From: an uncultured Bacilli bacterium
GTDB taxonomy: Bacteria; Bacillota_I; Bacilli_A; RF39; UBA660
Direction of reading: 5' to 3'
Assembly (NCBI GenBank): GCA_944368815.1
Contig: CALVXD010000006.1
Location: forward strand, 1 to 52,585
Length of the DNA: 52,585 nt
Shown: positions 50,683 to 52,585 of the stretch, piece after piece
Layout: each line of letters begins with the position of its first letter
Numbering within the stretch: the stretch's first letter is position 1
Notes under the pieces: generated by a model
Database searches by the model: none
The model's input: only the letters and a program-made list of their open reading frames with translations
Told to the model about the DNA's origin: nothing
Translations under genes and position numbers: made by a program

Positions 50683-52452
50683 TCACATACTCCTTTTAAA
50701 CATTTTTTCAAGTTCATAAGTAGAAAAACTAATTATTGTAGGTCTTCCATGTGGGCAATTAAATGGATTATTACATTTTCTTAAATCATTAATTATACTT
50801 TCCATAGCCTCCATAGTTATATTAGTATTTCCCTTAACACTAGCCTTACAAGCAATAGTAGCTGCTAAACTATCATTAAATTTTTCAAAAGAAAAATTCT
50901 TTTCATTACTAATTATAAGTTCAAATATATTTCTAATTATTTTATCTTCATTATTTTTAGGAAACCATGTTGGATGTTCTATAATTCTAAATGACGATAT
51001 TCCAAATTCTTCTACTTTAATATTTAGTTTATTTAATATATCTACGTTTTCTTTAATAATTATAAAGTCATTCATAGGTAATTCTATTATTATTGAAAAT
51101 AATGGTTTTATTGTATTATTATTTGGATGCGATAACATATATAAATATTTTTCATAATTAATTCTTTCTTGAGCAGCATGTTGATCGATTAAATATATTC
51201 CTTTTTCATTTTGACATCCAATATAAGTACCTAAGAATAATCCAATCGGATATAATTCTGGAAGTTTATTATCTTCTTTTATTTCTTCAACATATTCATA
51301 ATTATTAATTTCTTCTTCACTATCTATATTATCATTAAAATTAATTTTATCACTTAGTGCTTTAGTATATTCGGAAGGTTCTTCTTCCACGATATTTCTT
51401 TCTAAGTTTAAACTTAAGTTTTCATACTTTGGTGTTATATTTTCTTTTATTTCTATTTTAGGTATTAATAACTTAGTTCTAATTTCTTTAATAATAGTAG
51501 AAGATACTAATTCTTTTAAATCATCAAAATTACTAAACTTAATATCTTGTTTAGAAGGATGAATATTTACGTCTATTAACGATGGATCAGTATCAATAAG
51601 TATTACAGATATAGGATACCTAGTATCTTCTTTAAATGAAGAATAAGCATCATTTATTACTTTATTTAAACTAGCGTTTCTTACTACTCTTCCATTTACT
51701 ATTGTAGTCATATGATTTCTAGAGGATCTATTTACTTCAGGAAGAGATACATAACCAGATACGTTATAATCCCCATTACTAGCATCTATCTTTAACATCT
51801 TCTTAGCAACATCAGTTCCATATATTGTTTTTATTACTTTAAGTAAATTACCAGTTCCATCAGTATTTAAGAGTTCTTTATCATCATTTTTTAATATAAA
51901 TTTAATACTAGGATAAGATAACGCTATTTTATTTACATATTCTACTACATTAGCAAGTTCTGAATAAATACTTGATAAATGTTTAAGTCTAGCAGGAGTA
52001 TTATAAAATAAATTAGATACAGTAATAGAAGTACCCACTCTTGCTTCACATTTAGTACTTTCTAAGATAGTTCCTCCCTTTATATGAACTAAGTGTCCTA
52101 TATCATTTTGACATGTTTTAAGTACTACTTCTGAGACTGATGCAATTGATGGAAGAGCTTCACCTCTAAAACCTAATGAAGATATTGAAAATAAATCATC
52201 ATCACTATATAGCTTAGATGTTGCATGTCTTTGAAAAGCAAGTTCAGCATCCTTCTCATCCATACCAATACCATTATCAATTACTTTTATTTCTCTTAGT
52301 CCTGCCTCTTTTAGTTGTATTTTAATAATGTCACTTTTAGCATCTATTGCATTTTCTACCAATTCTTTTACTATTGATACACATTTTTCTACTACTTCTC
52401 CTGCTGCTATTTTATTAGCAAGTAGTTCATCCATTACTTTAATCTTAGACAT
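50683..52452 (-). CDS. mutL: DNA mismatch repair protein MutL
   Basis: A 589-residue GHKL ATPase and endonuclease acting after MutS. N-terminal ATPase: AAGEVVEKC, catalytic Glu30 and Asn34 in KELVENAIDA, DNGIGM (Asp60), RHATSKL and GFRGEAL. Middle: VNGRVVRN and DVNIHPSKQDIKF. The C-terminal domain keeps the endonuclease motif DQHAAQERINYE and CPHGRPT, as expected in bacteria without Dam/MutH. It ends in TGA. First gene of a five-gene operon; mutS, usually upstream, is not visible within 130 bases of the window edge. Confidence 0.97.
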   Translation of the reverse strand: MSKIKVMDELLANKIAAGEVVEKCVSIVKELVENAIDAKSDIIKIQLKEAGLREIKVIDNGIGMDEKDAELAFQRHATSKLYSDDDLFSISSLGFRGEALPSIASVSEVVLKTCQNDIGHLVHIKGGTILESTKCEARVGTSITVSNLFYNTPARLKHLSSIYSELANVVEYVNKIALSYPSIKFILKNDDKELLNTDGTGNLLKVIKTIYGTDVAKKMLKIDASNGDYNVSGYVSLPEVNRSSRNHMTTIVNGRVVRNASLNKVINDAYSSFKEDTRYPISVILIDTDPSLIDVNIHPSKQDIKFSNFDDLKELVSSTIIKEIRTKLLIPKIEIKENITPKYENLSLNLERNIVEEEPSEYTKALSDKINFNDNIDSEEEINNYEYVEEIKEDNKLPELYPIGLFLGTYIGCQNEKGIYLIDQHAAQERINYEKYLYMLSHPNNNTIKPLFSIIIELPMNDFIIIKENVDILNKLNIKVEEFGISSFRIIEHPTWFPKNNEDKIIRNIFELIISNEKNFSFEKFNDSLAATIACKASVKGNTNITMEAMESIINDLRKCNNPFNCPHGRPTIISFSTYELEKMFKRSM

Positions 52453-52474
52453 AATAACACTTCTTTCTTAATTT

Positions 52475-52504
52475 ATTATAACATAACAAAAAAAGATGTG
52501 TCTA
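52475..52504 (-). promoter_or_regulatory. Promoter of the mutL operon
   Basis: TAGACA (52499-52504) and TATAAT (52475-52480) on minus with an 18-base spacer, 23 bases before the start codon. The remaining bases to the window edge show no gene. Confidence 0.6.
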
Positions 52505-52585
52505 TACGTTTATGGCAATCGCTTAAAAATTTAACTAATAATTATTGACATTTAACAAACCCTTGGAATTACTTCAAAAATAAGA

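Noticed and set aside
1-52585. CRISPR arrays, tRNA or rRNA genes, insertion sequences
   Set aside because: Looked for by eye on both strands; no spaced direct repeats, cloverleaf-like conserved boxes, rRNA motifs or transposase ORFs were recognised. A covariance search could still find something short.

Overview
This 52.6-kb window is very AT-rich. It encodes a cell-wall-bearing, low-GC Bacillota-type bacterium, plausibly one of the uncultured gut lineages near the Bacilli/Mollicutes border (an inference from gene content; there is no 16S in the window). Supporting signs are MreC/MreD, RadC, a TagO/WecA-type transferase, GluP, TspO, Bacillus-style Shine-Dalgarno and -10/-35 signals, and a choloylglycine-hydrolase-family enzyme typical of gut bacteria. 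TGA is used as a stop (tspO, the small prepilin, mutL), so this is not the Mycoplasma code, although SMC has the shortened Mollicutes length. Nearly all genes lie on the minus strand; only three protein genes (a transglutaminase-like protein, tspO and a DUF192 protein) and one small RNA are on plus. No tRNA, rRNA, insertion sequence or CRISPR array was seen.

Layout. 1-330: start of a gene running off the left edge, and a broken 24-codon ORF ending in an attachment-site-like sequence. 331-5450: operon of a choloylglycine hydrolase-family enzyme, a GNAT acetyltransferase, an MgtA-type P-type ATPase, a VOC protein and a membrane protein. 5563-8711: lepB, rplS, mreD, mreC, radC. 8839-13659: transglutaminase-like protein, folD, an SPFH/zinc-ribbon protein, then a convergent small RNA/hydrophobic peptide locus that looks like an Fst/par-type type I toxin-antitoxin system, then two Tim44-like zinc-ribbon proteins downstream of smc. 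13666-20654: smc, gluP, tspO, rluD, lspA, a prepilin, DUF192.

20634-43182 is a 22-kb surface-glycan region: WecA/TagO initiator, IcaB/PgaB-like deacetylase, many glycosyltransferases, an ADP-heptose pathway (gmhA, hldE, gmhB, no hldD) flanked by two family-9 glycosyltransferases, a Wzx flippase, a polyprenyl-phosphate-sugar module (GT2, DUF2304, GT-C), a Wzm/Wzt-type ABC exporter, and a complete dTDP-L-rhamnose operon (rmlACDB). The simplest reading is a rhamnose- and heptose-containing cell-surface polymer, unusual for an organism that should have no LPS.

43277-52452: gpmI with a small membrane-anchored protein, then the operon mutL, an unrecognised 592-residue protein, miaA, a very large cysteine-rich prepilin-like protein and another membrane-anchored protein. 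The strongest novel candidates are the type I toxin-antitoxin locus at 11819-12174, the heptose glycan module, the giant prepilin and the mutL-miaA intervening protein.
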